A DNA stretch of 64,000 nt from Bradyrhizobium sp. SK17 (GCF_002831585.1 NZ_CP025113.1:3611001-3675000), one strand, 5' to 3'; shown: positions 26,097 to 37,735, counted from the stretch's first letter. A program made the numbers and translations. Notes: generated by a model from the sequence alone, not told the origin.

Positions 26097-26873
26097 ATGT
26101 CCGTGTCAGATATCCGGCAGAAGGCCTGGTCCGCCGCGTTGATCGTGCTGTTCTTCGTCGCCTGGGAACTGTTCTGCGTGATGACGGGGATGTCGGACCT
26201 GGTGCTGCCGCGGCCGTCGCAGGTCTTCGTCACGCTGTTCGAGAAATTCCCGATCCTGTGGCCCCATATCGTGCAGACGCTGGTGACCACGATGATCGGC
26301 TTCGTGCTCGGCGTGGCCCTCGGCGTCGCGCTCGGTGCCGTGATCGGGGTGTCGAAAACCGCCTACGACACCTGTTATCCGCTGCTGGTCGGGTTCTCGT
26401 CGATCCCGAAGGTCGCTGTGGTGCCGATCTTCGTGCTGTGGTTCGGCTCCGGCACGGTGCCGGCAGTGCTGACCTCGCTGTCGATCTGCTTCTTTCCGAT
26501 CGTCGTCAACATCGCAACCGGCCTCGCCACCACCGAGCCGGAGCTCGAAGATGTCCTGAAGGCGCTCGGCGCCAGCAAGTTCGACATCCTGTGGAATGTC
26601 GGGCTGCCGCGCACGATGCCGTTCTTCTTCGCCTCGCTGAAGGTCGCGGTGTCCTACGCGTTCGTCGGCGCGGTGCTGTCGGAGACCGTCGCCTCGAACC
26701 GCGGCATCGGCAATGTGATGATGACCGCATCCTCCAATTTCAACGTGCCGCTGGTGTTCGCCGGGCTGTTCGTGCTCGCCGGGCTCGGCGTCGCACTCTA
26801 CGTGCTGTTCTCGCTGATCGAGGGCCAGGTGACGGGCTGGGCGACACGCAAGGACAATGTCATCGCCACCTGA
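26097..26873 (+). CDS. ABC transporter permease, SsuC/TauC type
   Basis: 258-residue inner-membrane permease with about six hydrophobic segments. The coupling loop reads LEDVLKALGASKFDILWNVG, the family EAA-like motif. Full length for the family. It lies two bases after the ATPase gene and 41 bases before the binding-protein gene, giving an ATPase-permease-binding protein operon. Confidence 0.92.
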   Translation: MSVSDIRQKAWSAALIVLFFVAWELFCVMTGMSDLVLPRPSQVFVTLFEKFPILWPHIVQTLVTTMIGFVLGVALGVALGAVIGVSKTAYDTCYPLLVGFSSIPKVAVVPIFVLWFGSGTVPAVLTSLSICFFPIVVNIATGLATTEPELEDVLKALGASKFDILWNVGLPRTMPFFFASLKVAVSYAFVGAVLSETVASNRGIGNVMMTASSNFNVPLVFAGLFVLAGLGVALYVLFSLIEGQVTGWATRKDNVIAT

Positions 26874-26914
26874 GTCTCACGCCATCGCCATTCACCGAAG
26901 TTGAGGAGGTCGTC

Positions 26915-27940
26915 ATGCTGAAGACAATAAGCGCCGCGTTGCTGGGACTTGCCATGGTGGCCGCGCCCGCTCGCGCCGAGGAAACCACCATCAAGTTTAC
27001 GCTGGGCTGGAAGACGCAAGGCTCGGATGCCGCGTTCTTCTACGCCAAGGATCACGGCTACTTCAAGGAGGAAGGCCTCAACGTCGTGATCGACCAGGGC
27101 GAGGGCTCCGGCGCCACGGTGACGCGCATCATGTCGGGCGCCTACGACGCAGGCTTCGGCGACGTCAACGCGATCATCCAGAATGCTGCGGCCAGGCCGC
27201 AGGATGCGCCTGTGATGGTCTACATGATGTGGAACCAGCCGCCGTTCGCGATCGTCGCCAAGAATTCGAGCGGCATCAAGTCGATCAAGGATTTCGAGGG
27301 CCATACGCTGGGCGGCGCGCAGGGCACGCCGACCACGCGGCTGCTGCCGGTGTTCGTGCACAAGAACGGGCTCGACGGCGACAAGATCAAGATCTCCAAC
27401 ATGGCGCCGAACCTGCAAGAGCCGATGCTGATCAAGGGCGATATCGACGCCGCGCTGGTGTTCAACATCACGAGCTACTTCAACCTGGTGCTGAACCGCC
27501 AGGATCCCGACAAGGACTTCAAATGGTTCTCGTTCGGCGACTACGGGCTCGATCTCTATTCCAACGGCGTGATGGTGTCGCGCAAGCTGATCGCGTCGAA
27601 CCCGAAGGCGGTGGCCGGCCTCGTCCGCGCCATCAACAAGGGCGCGATCGCGGTCGCCAAGGACCAGAACGCCGCCATGAAGGCCGCGCTCAACTACGAC
27701 AATCTGATCAATGTCGACGTCGAGAAGCGCCGGCTGCAATATTCCTTCGAGAAGCTGATCGTCTCGCCGGAGATGAAGGAGATCGGCATCGGCGACGTCA
27801 AGGACGACCGCATGGCCCGCGCCATCGGCTTCATCGTCGAGGGCTACCAACTCGCCCGCACGCCGACCCCGGCCGAAGTGTTTTCGCGTGATTTCCTGCC
27901 GCCGCGGGCGGAGCGGGAGTTGGTGTACACCGCGAATTGA
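26915..27940 (+). CDS. NMT1/THI5-type ABC substrate-binding protein
   Basis: 341-residue periplasmic protein. AGGAGG at 26904-26909 sets the ATG at 26915, which starts a Sec signal (MLKTISAALLGLAMVAAPA, cleavage near RAEE). The NMT1-type signature appears in FTLGWKTQGSDAAFFYAKDH and GSGATVTRIMSGAYDAGFGD. NMT1 relatives bind pyrimidine precursors, riboflavin-like or other heterocycles. Two flanking amidohydrolases support a nitrogen heterocycle or amide ligand, which is inference. Confidence 0.9.
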   Translation: MLKTISAALLGLAMVAAPARAEETTIKFTLGWKTQGSDAAFFYAKDHGYFKEEGLNVVIDQGEGSGATVTRIMSGAYDAGFGDVNAIIQNAAARPQDAPVMVYMMWNQPPFAIVAKNSSGIKSIKDFEGHTLGGAQGTPTTRLLPVFVHKNGLDGDKIKISNMAPNLQEPMLIKGDIDAALVFNITSYFNLVLNRQDPDKDFKWFSFGDYGLDLYSNGVMVSRKLIASNPKAVAGLVRAINKGAIAVAKDQNAAMKAALNYDNLINVDVEKRRLQYSFEKLIVSPEMKEIGIGDVKDDRMARAIGFIVEGYQLARTPTPAEVFSRDFLPPRAERELVYTAN

Positions 27941-27946
27941 CATAGC

Positions 27947-28031
27947 CCGTCATTGCGAGCGAAGCGAAGCAATCCAGGTCTCGGCTCGGGATAGCTGGAT
28001 TGCTTCGTCGCTTCGATCCTCGCAATGACGG
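27947..28031. repeat. Interspersed palindromic repeat, family R4 (copy 1)
   Basis: CCGTCATTGCGAGCGAAGCG at the left and its inverted counterpart ending CGCAATGACGG at the right, with inner CAATCCAG-type arms. A second copy is at 44513-44600. It starts seven bases after the binding-protein stop and ends 14 bases before the next gene's start. Confidence 0.92.
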
Positions 28032-28045
28032 CGGAGGACGTTGCG

Positions 28046-29482
28046 ATGGACGTCACGGCAACCCGCTTGTTCTCCGGTCCCGACGGCGGCATCCGCAACG
28101 ACGTCGTGCTCCATCATGACGCCGGCGTCATCACCGATATCTCCGCAGCCGCGAGCCCCGCGACCGGCCCGCGCTGCCTGATCCTGCCCGCCTTCGTCAA
28201 CGCCCACGATCACGCCCGCCCGCGGGCGTCGAGTTTCGGCGCGGTCGGCATGCCCTTGGAGAGCTGGATCCTGCGCACGGTGCTGGGCACGCCGGTCGAT
28301 CCCTATCTGGCCGCGGCCGCGGCGTTCGCTCGTGCGGCGCAGGCCGGCTGCGCCGCGATGATGGTGCACTACACGCGTCCGAGCGGCACCATGCCGCTGG
28401 TCGAGGAAGCCCGGGCGATCGCGCGCGCCGCCAGCGACGTCGGCATCCGCATCGCGTTTGCGATCGCGGTGCGCGACCAGAACCCGATCGTCTATGGCGA
28501 CAGCGAGCCGGTGCTCGCAGCGCTCGCCGGCGACGACCGCAGCACGATCGAGCAGTTGTTTGTTCGGGCCCCGATGTCGCCGAAAGCCCATATCGAGCTG
28601 ACCGATGCCATCGCCGCGGCGATCGCCGGGCCGAAGGTCGATGTGCAGCTCGGTCCCGCCGGCGTGCAGTGGTGCTCGAAGCCGCTGCTTGAGGCGGTCG
28701 CGGAAAACTCCGCGCAGACCGGCCGCCGCGTTCACATGCATCTGCTCGAGACGATCTATCAACGCAGGTGGGCCGATCAGTATTTTCCCGGCGGCGTCGT
28801 CCGCTATCTCCGCGATATCGGCCTGCTTTCGGAACGGCTGACGCTGGCGCATTGCATCCACGCGCGGCCCGACGAGATCGAGATGATCGCGGCGTCCGGC
28901 GCCCGCATCGTCACCAATTTCTCGTCCAATCTGCATCTGCGCTCGGGACTGGCGCCGATCGCCGCGGCACACGAATGCGGCTGCGCGATCGCGGTCGGCG
29001 TCGATGGTCTGGCGCTCGATGAAGACGATGACATCCTGCGCGAGATGCGGCTGGTGCAGATGATGCACGGCGGCCTCGGCTTCAAGCGCGGCTGGACGGT
29101 GCCGGAATTCTTCGCGCTCGCGATCCGCAATGGCCGCCGTGCCGTCGGCGCCCCGGGAACGGGCGAGCTTGCCGTCGGTGCGCCGGCCGATTTCGTCAGC
29201 ATCGATCTCGACCGCCTCGAACGCGATCAGATTCTCGATGCCGATCCGCTCGAGCTGCTGTTCGCGCGCGGCAATGCGTCGCTGGTCGATCGGCTTGTGG
29301 TCGATGGTCGCACCGTCGCCAAGGTAGGCCGGTGCCTTGGTGTTGATCTTCCGGCCATCGAGCTGGAACTGTGCGGCATCCATCGTGCGAGCTGCGCCAC
29401 ATACGCGCATGTCTTGCGCGCATGGCCGCGACTTTCGAACGCGCTGCGACACTGGTTCGAGGCGCAGCTCACCTGCAATTAG
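28046..29482 (+). CDS. Amidohydrolase (cytosine/8-oxoguanine-deaminase-like)
   Basis: 478-residue amidohydrolase-superfamily TIM barrel. An ATG at 28025 falls in the R4 repeat; the ATG at 28046, seven bases after GGAGG, is the likely start. Metal and catalytic motifs are conventional: VNAHDHARPR (H54, H56), HMHLLET (HxHxxE), LAHCIHARPDE and AVGVDGLALDEDDD (metal Asp). It would deaminate or hydrolyse an imino or amide group on a heterocycle. Unlike the divergent enzyme at 22323-23579, its active site looks complete. It follows the ABC importer and probably acts on its cargo. Confidence 0.87.
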   Translation: MDVTATRLFSGPDGGIRNDVVLHHDAGVITDISAAASPATGPRCLILPAFVNAHDHARPRASSFGAVGMPLESWILRTVLGTPVDPYLAAAAAFARAAQAGCAAMMVHYTRPSGTMPLVEEARAIARAASDVGIRIAFAIAVRDQNPIVYGDSEPVLAALAGDDRSTIEQLFVRAPMSPKAHIELTDAIAAAIAGPKVDVQLGPAGVQWCSKPLLEAVAENSAQTGRRVHMHLLETIYQRRWADQYFPGGVVRYLRDIGLLSERLTLAHCIHARPDEIEMIAASGARIVTNFSSNLHLRSGLAPIAAAHECGCAIAVGVDGLALDEDDDILREMRLVQMMHGGLGFKRGWTVPEFFALAIRNGRRAVGAPGTGELAVGAPADFVSIDLDRLERDQILDADPLELLFARGNASLVDRLVVDGRTVAKVGRCLGVDLPAIELELCGIHRASCATYAHVLRAWPRLSNALRHWFEAQLTCN

Positions 29483-29666
29483 CGGCGCAATCGTCGCTTC
29501 ACGCCGAGCGCCAGATGCGGTCGTAGCGCAGTCGAACGCGCTAATTCCGTCAAGCGGAAGAAAATTCCACTTGCATCACACAGTCCGCGCGGCTTCAAGA
29601 TCGGCAACAAGAAACTGAGTCAGTCGCTCCGTCACCGGCTGGTCATGTTGCTCGCGAGGAAGCCTG

Positions 29667-32098
29667 ATGGGCGCGTTGTCGCATTTGCGGATAGTCGAGA
29701 TCGGAAGCGCTGCGGCGACGAGCTATTGCGCGCGGCTGTTCGCCGATTTCGGCGCCGACGTGCAGAAGATCGAGCCGCCCGCGGGCGATCCGCTTCGACG
29801 CACCGCGCCGCTGACGCCGCAAGGCCACAGCGCATGGTTTGCGTTTCTCAATTTCAACAAGTCGAGCGTCGTTCTCGACAAGCATGAGGCCAATGCCGCC
29901 GCGCGCTTGCGCGAGTTGGTCGCCGGATGCGACATCCTGCTCGACGGGCGTGGCATCGCCGCAGCCGATTGTCCCGACATCGATCTCGCCGCGCTCAAGC
30001 GCGATAATCCCGGCCTGATCCATCTCGATCTCGCATGGTTCGGCGATCGCGGTCCCTATGCCGATTTCGTCGCGACCGACTCGACGATCCGGGCGCTCGC
30101 CGGCCTGGTGAAGCTGGTCGGGCCCGAGCAGGGGCCGCCGATGCACGCGCCGGATTTCCAGGTCGGCATTCTCGGCGGGCTGTGGGGCTTCATCGCAACC
30201 GCGTCCTCCGTGCTCGGTCGCATGCAGGACGGGCGTGGTCGGATCAGCCATCTCAGCCAATTCGAGGCCAGCATCGCCGTCACCGAATACATCATGTTCG
30301 AATCGTTCTCGCGCGGCGACATCATGCGGCGGATCGGCGTCAACCGGTTCTGGCCGACCTTTCCGGTCGGCATCTACCAGACCAAGCAGGGCTGGCTCGG
30401 CGTCACCACGGTGACCCCGGCGCAGTGGCGTTCGTTCTGCGAGATGCTGGGCCTGACCGAGCTGCGCGACGATCCGACGCTGTTCATGGGCGTCGATCGG
30501 CTGCAACGCGTCGCCGAGATCGAAGGCAAGATCCTGCCGAAGCTGAAGCAGCACACCGCGCAGGAATGGTTTGCCGAAAGTCTCAAGCGCAAGATCCCGA
30601 TCGTGCCGGTGCCGGAGATAGCGGATCTCATCGCGGACCAGGAGAAGCGTTCGCGCGGCGCCATCGTCCCGATCACGATCGGCGAGGAAAGCGGCTTCTC
30701 CTGCGGCACGGTGCAGCGGTTGACGGCGACGCCGCCGCTGCCGGGAGGCCGCGTGCCTGACATCGGCGAGCCGCAGGCCGGGCGTACCGCCGCGCCGCGC
30801 GTGCCGGTGCCGAAGCCATCCGCGACCAGCCGCCTGCCACTCGAAGGTGTTCGTGTGGTCGACTTCTCGATGGGCTGGGCGGGACCGATCTGCACCCGCA
30901 CGCTGGCCGATCTCGGCGCCGACGTCATCAAGATCGAGGCGATCCAGTACCCGGACTGGTGGCGCGGCGTCGACCGCCGCCCGGCCTATGTGCTGGAGCA
31001 GATGTACGAGAAGCAGCTGCGCTACTGCATCATGAACCGCAACAAGCGCGGCATCACGCTGGACCTGACGCGGCCGAAGGGGCTTGCGCTGGCCAAGCGC
31101 CTGCTCGCCGATGCCGATCTCGTGGTCGACAATTACTCGGTCGAGGTGCTGCCCAAGCTCGGCCTCGGCTACGACGTGCTGAGCAAGATCAATCCGAAGC
31201 TCGTGATGATGTCGATGTCGGCGTTCGGCGCCGGCAGCGTGCATCGCGATTGCCGCGCCTATGGTTCGACGCTGGAGCAGGGCTCCGGCCTGCCGAGCGT
31301 GGTCGGCGATGCCGGCGGGCCGCCGGTGATGAGCCACACCGCATTCGGTGACGCGGTCGGCGGCCTCAACGGCGCGGCCGCGGTGTTGACCGCGTTGATC
31401 CACGCCAGGCTGACCGGGCAGGGCCAGTTCATCGATCTCGCGCAGATCGAATGCATGATGCCGTTCGCCGCGCCCTGGATCGTGGCGCATTCGATCGACG
31501 GCAAGCCGCCGGCGAAACATGGCAACCGCCATCCGGACTTCGTGCCGCATGGCTGTTTCCGCTGTGCCGGCGACGACAACTGGATCATGGTCGCGGTCTC
31601 CGACGATGCGATGTGGCCGAAGCTCGCGCGGCTGCTCGGCCGCGCGGACTGGGCGAGGGACGAGACGCTCAGGACCGCCGCGGGCCGTCGTGCCATCGAG
31701 GCTGAGATCGAGGCTGCGATCACGGCCTGGACCTCGACGCGCGATGCCGATGCGGCGATGGGTGTGCTGCAATCCGCCGGCGTCGCGTCGGGCGTGGCAC
31801 GGCTGCCGATCGATCTTCTGAAAGATCCGCAGCTGCATGCCCGTGGCTTCATCCAGGACGTCGACCGCGCCTTCATCGGCAGGCATCCGCAGCCATCGAT
31901 GCCGTTCCGCGAAGGCGATGCGCCGTTCGCGATCCGCTCGGTGCCGCCGACGCTCGGCGAGCACAACCGCGAGATCCTCGGCGGCATGCTCGGCCTCTCC
32001 GATGCCGAGCTCGACGAGCTCGCGCGTGAGGGCATCATCGGCACCGAGATGCTGATGGATGAGCAGTTGGTGAAAGAGAACAAGCGGGCGGCGGGCTG

Positions 32099-32099
<1 letters not shown>
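29667..32099 (+). CDS. Didomain CaiB/BaiF (class III) CoA transferase
   Basis: 810 residues, twice the usual length, made of two fused class III CoA-transferase domains (about 1-390 and 395-810). Domain 1 starts LSHLRIVEIGSAAATSYCAR and contains a candidate catalytic Asp in HAPDFQVGILGG; domain 2 starts LEGVRVVDFSMGWAGPICTR with Asp in TAFGDAVGGLNG. Each repeats the G(R/Q)G(R/Q) strand. Such enzymes move CoA between carboxylic acids. Its TGA overlaps by one base the ATG of the ABC ATPase gene, so activation and uptake are translationally coupled. Confidence 0.9.
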
Positions 32100-33171
<1,072 letters not shown>

Positions 33172-33175
<4 letters not shown>

Positions 33176-34176
33176 CCGCAGCCACTCCCGAGCCCCGCCG
33201 CGACGCCATTATCTCGGTGCGTGACCTCCAGGTCCGCTTCCAGACCTCGGACCGCCGCGCCACCGTGAAGGCGGTCGACGGCGTCAATTTCGACGTCCGG
33301 CGCGGCGAGACCTTCGGCATCATCGGCGAGTCCGGATCGGGCAAGACCACGATCGGCCGCGCGCTGGTGTTCCTGCTGAAACCCAGCGCCGGCGCCATCC
33401 TGCATGACGGCATCGATCCGCTGGCGCTGTCGCGCGGGCAATTCCAGCACCACCGCCGCGACTACCAGATCATCTTCCAGGACCCGAACGCCGCGCTGAA
33501 CCCGCGCATGACCATCCTCGCCTCGGTGCTGGAGCCGCTGGAGCTCGCCCGCATCGGCGACCGTGCTGCGCGCGAGCGGCAGGCGAGGGAGGCGCTGGAG
33601 CGCGTCGGCCTGCCGCAGGAGTTCGGCGAGCGCTATCCGCACCAGCTGTCCGGCGGCCAGAAGCAGCGCGTCGTGATTGCCCGCGCGCTGACCCTGAAGC
33701 CGAAACTGATCGTCTGCGACGAGGTGGTGGCGGCGCTCGACATGTCGATCCGCGGCGACGTGCTCAACCTGTTCGCCGATCTGCAACGCGACCTCGGCCT
33801 GACCTACGTCTTCATCACCCACGATCTCGCCGTGGTGTCGCATATCAGCGAGCGTGTCGCGGTGATGTATCTCGGCCAGTTCGTCGAGCTCGGCCCGACC
33901 GAGGAGGTCGCCGAGCGGCCGCTGCATCCCTACACGATCGCGCTGCTCTCGGCCGAGCCACGGCCGCTGCCTTCGTCGATGCGGCAGGATAGCCGCATCG
34001 TGCTGCAAGGCGAAGTGCCGAGCCCGATCGATCCGCCGTCGGGCTGCCGTTTCCGCACCCGCTGCCCGCATGCGCAGCCGCTCTGCACCGAGCGCGTGCC
34101 GGAGTGGCGCGAGCTGAAGCCCGATCACTGGGTGGCCTGCCACTTCGCCGACCGCCCGAATTTTTCGCCCAATTGA
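33172..34176 (+). CDS. Peptide-type ABC transporter ATP-binding protein (DppF-like)
   Basis: 334-residue ATPase with Walker A GESGSGKTT, signature LSGGQKQR, Walker B LIVCDEVVAALD and switch FITHDLAVVS. In Walker B the usual DEP is DEV, a mild change. The C-terminal cysteine motif CRFRTRCPHAQPLC is present. The ATG at 33172 overlaps the preceding TGA; an upstream in-frame ATG lies inside the DppD gene and is rejected. Confidence 0.93.
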
Positions 34177-34194
34177 ACGCACCGGAGGGATGCC

Positions 34195-35742
34195 ATGACA
34201 ATGACGACACGACGCGAGGTGATGGCGTTGCTCTCGGGCGCACTGGCCAGCACGACCATCGGCGGCCGCGTGTTCGCGCAAGCCGCGCCGAAGAAGGGCG
34301 GCACCTTGCGGATCTCGGCGCCGGCCAATCCGTCGAGCCTCGACCCCGCCACCGGCGGCGCCGGCTCCGACCACGCCTTCCTGTTCACGATGTACGACAC
34401 GCTGGTCGAGTGGGAATTCGAGACGCTGAAGCCCAAGCCGGGACTTGCCGAGAGCTGGAAGTTCACCGATCCCAGTACGCTGGTGCTCAACATCCGCTCG
34501 GGTGTCAGCTTCCATGACGGCACGCCGCTCGATGCGGAAGCCGTGAAATTCAACCTCGATCGCAACCGCAGCGATGCGAAGTCGAACATCAAGGCCGATC
34601 TGCTGTCGGTCGACGCGGTCGAGGTCACCGGCCCGCAGCAGGTCACGCTGAAACTGAAGACGCCGGATACGGCCTTGCCGGGCATCCTGTCCGATCGCGC
34701 CGGCATGATGGTGTCGCCGACGGCATTAAAGGCGGCCGACGGCGGCGTCGTGACCCGCAAGCCGGTCGGCGCCGGCGCCTACGCCTTCGTGAGCTGGGCC
34801 GACGGCGAGAAGATCGTGGTCAAGCGCAACGAGAAATACTGGAAGCCGAACCGGCCCTATCCCGACGGCATCGAATTCTCGATCATTCCGGAGCTGACGA
34901 CGGGCGCACGCTCGGTCTCGGCGGGCCAGAACGACCTGATCTATCAGCTGCCGCCGCGGCAGAAGGCGATCATCGAACGCGCGTCGAGCGTCAAGGTGGT
35001 GCACGGCCCGACGCTCTATGTGTTCCAGATCTTCCTGAACTGGGCGAAGCCGCCGTTCGACAACGTCAAGGTCCGCCAGGCGCTGAACTTCGCGATCGAT
35101 CGCGAGGCCTTTGTCAAGGCCGCGCTCGCAGGCCTGGCCGAGCCGGCCTACATGAACCTGCCCAAGGCGCACTGGGCCTATGATGCCGAGGTCGCGAAAC
35201 TCTATCCCTACGATCCCGACAAGGCACGTAAGCTGCTCGCCGAGGCCGGCTTCAAGGAAGGCACCCCGATCGAGATCGGTGGCTACACCGATCAGGATTC
35301 GGTGCAGCGCGAGGAGATCCTGATCGAGCAATTGCGCAAGGCCGGTATCAACGTGAAGTTCGTCAACGGCACGGTCGCGGAAGCCTCTGCCGCCTTCTTC
35401 GGTGCGGAGAAGAAGGGCGCCGGGTTGCTCTCGGCCTGGACCGGGCGGCCCGACCCGAGTCTGACCTATTCGCTGATGTTCACCAAGGACGCCTATTTCA
35501 ATGCCGGCCGCGCGGGCGTGCCCCCGGAGCTCGAGGCCGCGATCAAGGACTCGCGGGCCTCTGAGGATATCGAGGTCAGGCGCAAGGCCTTCGCCGCGGT
35601 GCAGCGGCTGGTGATGGAGAACGCCTTCGTGGTGCCGTTGGCGTTCCAGTTCGAGCTGGTTGCCATGAACAAGAAGGTGCAGGGCTATCGGCCGAACCTG
35701 CTCGGCAAGCCGAAATACGACGACGTCTGGCTGGAGAGCTAG
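34195..35742 (+). CDS. ABC transporter substrate-binding protein, family 5
   Basis: 515-residue periplasmic binding protein. A Tat-like signal (MTMTTRREVMALLSGALAS) ends at VFAQA. The mature start KKGGTLRISAPANPSSLDPA and the LVLNIRSGVSFHDGTPLDAE block are typical of DppA/OppA/GsiB relatives. GGAGG at 34184-34188 precedes the ATG. It is 18 bases after the DppF-like gene. The coupled CoA transferase suggests the cargo is a carboxylate rather than a nutrient peptide, but that is inference. Confidence 0.92.
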   Translation: MTMTTRREVMALLSGALASTTIGGRVFAQAAPKKGGTLRISAPANPSSLDPATGGAGSDHAFLFTMYDTLVEWEFETLKPKPGLAESWKFTDPSTLVLNIRSGVSFHDGTPLDAEAVKFNLDRNRSDAKSNIKADLLSVDAVEVTGPQQVTLKLKTPDTALPGILSDRAGMMVSPTALKAADGGVVTRKPVGAGAYAFVSWADGEKIVVKRNEKYWKPNRPYPDGIEFSIIPELTTGARSVSAGQNDLIYQLPPRQKAIIERASSVKVVHGPTLYVFQIFLNWAKPPFDNVKVRQALNFAIDREAFVKAALAGLAEPAYMNLPKAHWAYDAEVAKLYPYDPDKARKLLAEAGFKEGTPIEIGGYTDQDSVQREEILIEQLRKAGINVKFVNGTVAEASAAFFGAEKKGAGLLSAWTGRPDPSLTYSLMFTKDAYFNAGRAGVPPELEAAIKDSRASEDIEVRRKAFAAVQRLVMENAFVVPLAFQFELVAMNKKVQGYRPNLLGKPKYDDVWLES

Positions 35743-35858
35743 CATGATCCGGAAAAGTGCGAAGCGGTTTTCCGAACCAGATCATGCTCAGAAACCAGAT
35801 CATGCTCAGAAAAGGAGTTAGAGCACGATGATGTTCCATCACAATCTCATCGTGCTTT
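35743..35858. repeat. Interspersed repeat, family R6 (copy 1)
   Basis: CATGATCCGGAAAAGTGCGA and GCGGTTTTCCGAACCAGATC with a duplicated CCAGATCATGCTCAGAAA unit, then the inverted pair AGCACGATGA/TCATCGTGCT. It begins at the stop codon of the binding-protein gene and ends four bases before the permease ATG. A related element is at 53079-53176, and a short GAGCATGATC fragment follows the 37700 stop. Confidence 0.85.
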
Positions 35859-35862
35859 AACG

Positions 35863-36819
35863 ATGGCGCGACGGTCACCAGTCAAGGTCATCGGCAGCCG
35901 CCTGTTGCAGGCGCTGCCCGTGATCGTGCTCGCGACCTTGATGGTGTTCGCGCTGCTCAAGCTGGTGCCCGGCGACATCGCCGTGACGCTGGCAGGCGAC
36001 AACGCCACCGATGCGCGGATTACCGAGATCAGGCAGCTCTATGGTCTGGACCGGCCGTTCCTGGTGCAATATGGCGCCTGGCTCGGCCATGTCGTGCAGG
36101 GCGATCTCTCGCAATCACTGCTGACCGGCGAGAAGGTCGCCGATTCGATCGGGCGCGCTTTCCCGAACACGCTGCTGATCGTCGTGATCGCGCTGGTGCT
36201 GGCGCTGGCGACCGGCATCCCGATGGGCGTGATTGCCGCGATCAAGCCGAACGGCTGGATCGACAAGCTGATCAGCATGATCGCCTCGCTCGGCGTCGCG
36301 GTGCCCGGCTTCTGGCTGGCGATGATCCTGGTCGCGGAATTCTCGCTGAAGCTGAACTGGCTGCCGGCGACCGGCGCGAAATCCTTCAGCGCCTCGCCGA
36401 TCGATGCGATCAGGCACGCGCTGCTGCCGGGGATCGCGATCGCGGCCTACGGCATGGCGGAGGTGGCACGCCAGCTCCGCGGTGCGTTGCTGGAGGTGCT
36501 GTCGTCGCAATATGTCCGCACCCTGCATGCCAAGGGGCTGTCGATGTCCCGCATCCTCTGGCAGCACGGGCTGAAGAATGTCGGCGTCAATCTGCTGACG
36601 ATCATCAGCCTCCTGGTCAACCGCATGCTGGCTGCGACCGTGGTGATCGAAGCGGTGTTCGCGATCCCCGGGCTCGGCAGCCTGATCGTGCGCGGCGCGA
36701 TCCAGCGCGATTTCCCGATCGTGCAGGGCGTCGTCTTCACCATGGTGGTGGTGGTGATCGCGGTGAACCTGATCGCCGATCTGCTATGCGCGGCGATCGA
36801 TCCGAGGATCGAGCAATGA
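35863..36819 (+). CDS. Peptide-type ABC transporter permease (DppB-like)
   Basis: 318-residue inner-membrane permease: N-terminal segment (LLQALPVIVLATLMVFALLK), LVPGDIAVTLAGDNA, then five more membrane spans. The coupling loop reads YVRTLHAKGLSMSRILWQHG. It follows the R6 repeat with no strong ribosome-binding site visible, so its translation may be weaker than that of its neighbours. It overlaps the next permease gene by ATGA. Confidence 0.92.
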   Translation: MARRSPVKVIGSRLLQALPVIVLATLMVFALLKLVPGDIAVTLAGDNATDARITEIRQLYGLDRPFLVQYGAWLGHVVQGDLSQSLLTGEKVADSIGRAFPNTLLIVVIALVLALATGIPMGVIAAIKPNGWIDKLISMIASLGVAVPGFWLAMILVAEFSLKLNWLPATGAKSFSASPIDAIRHALLPGIAIAAYGMAEVARQLRGALLEVLSSQYVRTLHAKGLSMSRILWQHGLKNVGVNLLTIISLLVNRMLAATVVIEAVFAIPGLGSLIVRGAIQRDFPIVQGVVFTMVVVVIAVNLIADLLCAAIDPRIEQ

Positions 36820-37700
36820 CCGATACCGCGCTCGCATCCCCGAAGGCGCCGGCCAGGCCGACCCGGCTGCGGCGTCTGCTGCGCTGGCTCGCCGGTGACC
36901 TCCGGGCCGCGCTGTCGATCCTGGTGCTGTCAGTGCTGGTCATCGTCGCGATCGGCGCGCCATGGATCGCGCCCTACGCGCCGACTGCGCAGGACGTCAA
37001 CAACATGCTGGCGCCGCCCGGACCGCTGCATCTGCTCGGCACCGACGATCTCGGTCGCGATGTGTTCTCGCGCCTGATCTATGGCGCGCCGGCCACCGTC
37101 TATGCCAGCCTGCTCGCGGTCGGCGTCGCGGTCCTGATCGGGCTGCCGGTCGGCCTGATCGCCGGCTATTTCGGCGGCTGGATCGACGACATCGTCAGCC
37201 GCATCATCGATACCTTCCTGTCATTCCCGGCCATCGTGCTGGCGATCGCGGTGACCGGCGCACTCGGCATCGGGCTGACCAACGGCATGATCGCGATCGG
37301 CATCACAATGTTTCCGGCGCTGGCCCGCATCGTCCGCGCCCGCACGCTGATCGTGCGGCAGGAGCTCTATGTCGATGCGTCCAGGGGCTTTGGCGCGCCG
37401 ACCTGGCACATCCTGTGGCGCCACGTGCTGCCGAACACGTTGCAGCCGGTCATCGTGCAGGTGACCTTGCTGCTCGCCGCCGCGCTGCTGGCGGAAGCCA
37501 GCCTGTCGTTCCTCGGCCTCGGCATCCAGCCGCCGGATCCGAGCTGGGGCGCCATGCTGGCGCGTGCCTATCAATACATGGAGATTGCGCCCGAGCAGAT
37601 GTATGCGCCGGGCCTTGCCATTCTCGTCGTCTCCCTGGCGTTCAATGCGCTGGGAGAATCCTTGCGTGTCGTCCTCGATCCCACGATGAAGGATCGTTAG
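36816..37700 (+). CDS. Peptide-type ABC transporter permease (DppC-like)
   Basis: 294-residue permease. The ATG at 36816 overlaps the preceding TGA, deciding against an ATG 10 codons upstream. LLGTDDLGRDVFSRLIYGAP is the DppC hallmark; the coupling loop is YVDASRGFGAPTWHILWRHV followed by LPN. It completes a full DFABC importer (two ATPases, binding protein, two permeases). Confidence 0.93.
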   Translation: MTDTALASPKAPARPTRLRRLLRWLAGDLRAALSILVLSVLVIVAIGAPWIAPYAPTAQDVNNMLAPPGPLHLLGTDDLGRDVFSRLIYGAPATVYASLLAVGVAVLIGLPVGLIAGYFGGWIDDIVSRIIDTFLSFPAIVLAIAVTGALGIGLTNGMIAIGITMFPALARIVRARTLIVRQELYVDASRGFGAPTWHILWRHVLPNTLQPVIVQVTLLLAAALLAEASLSFLGLGIQPPDPSWGAMLARAYQYMEIAPEQMYAPGLAILVVSLAFNALGESLRVVLDPTMKDR

Positions 37701-37735
37701 AGCATGATCATGTCTCCTGGCCGCGCGTGCTCGTT

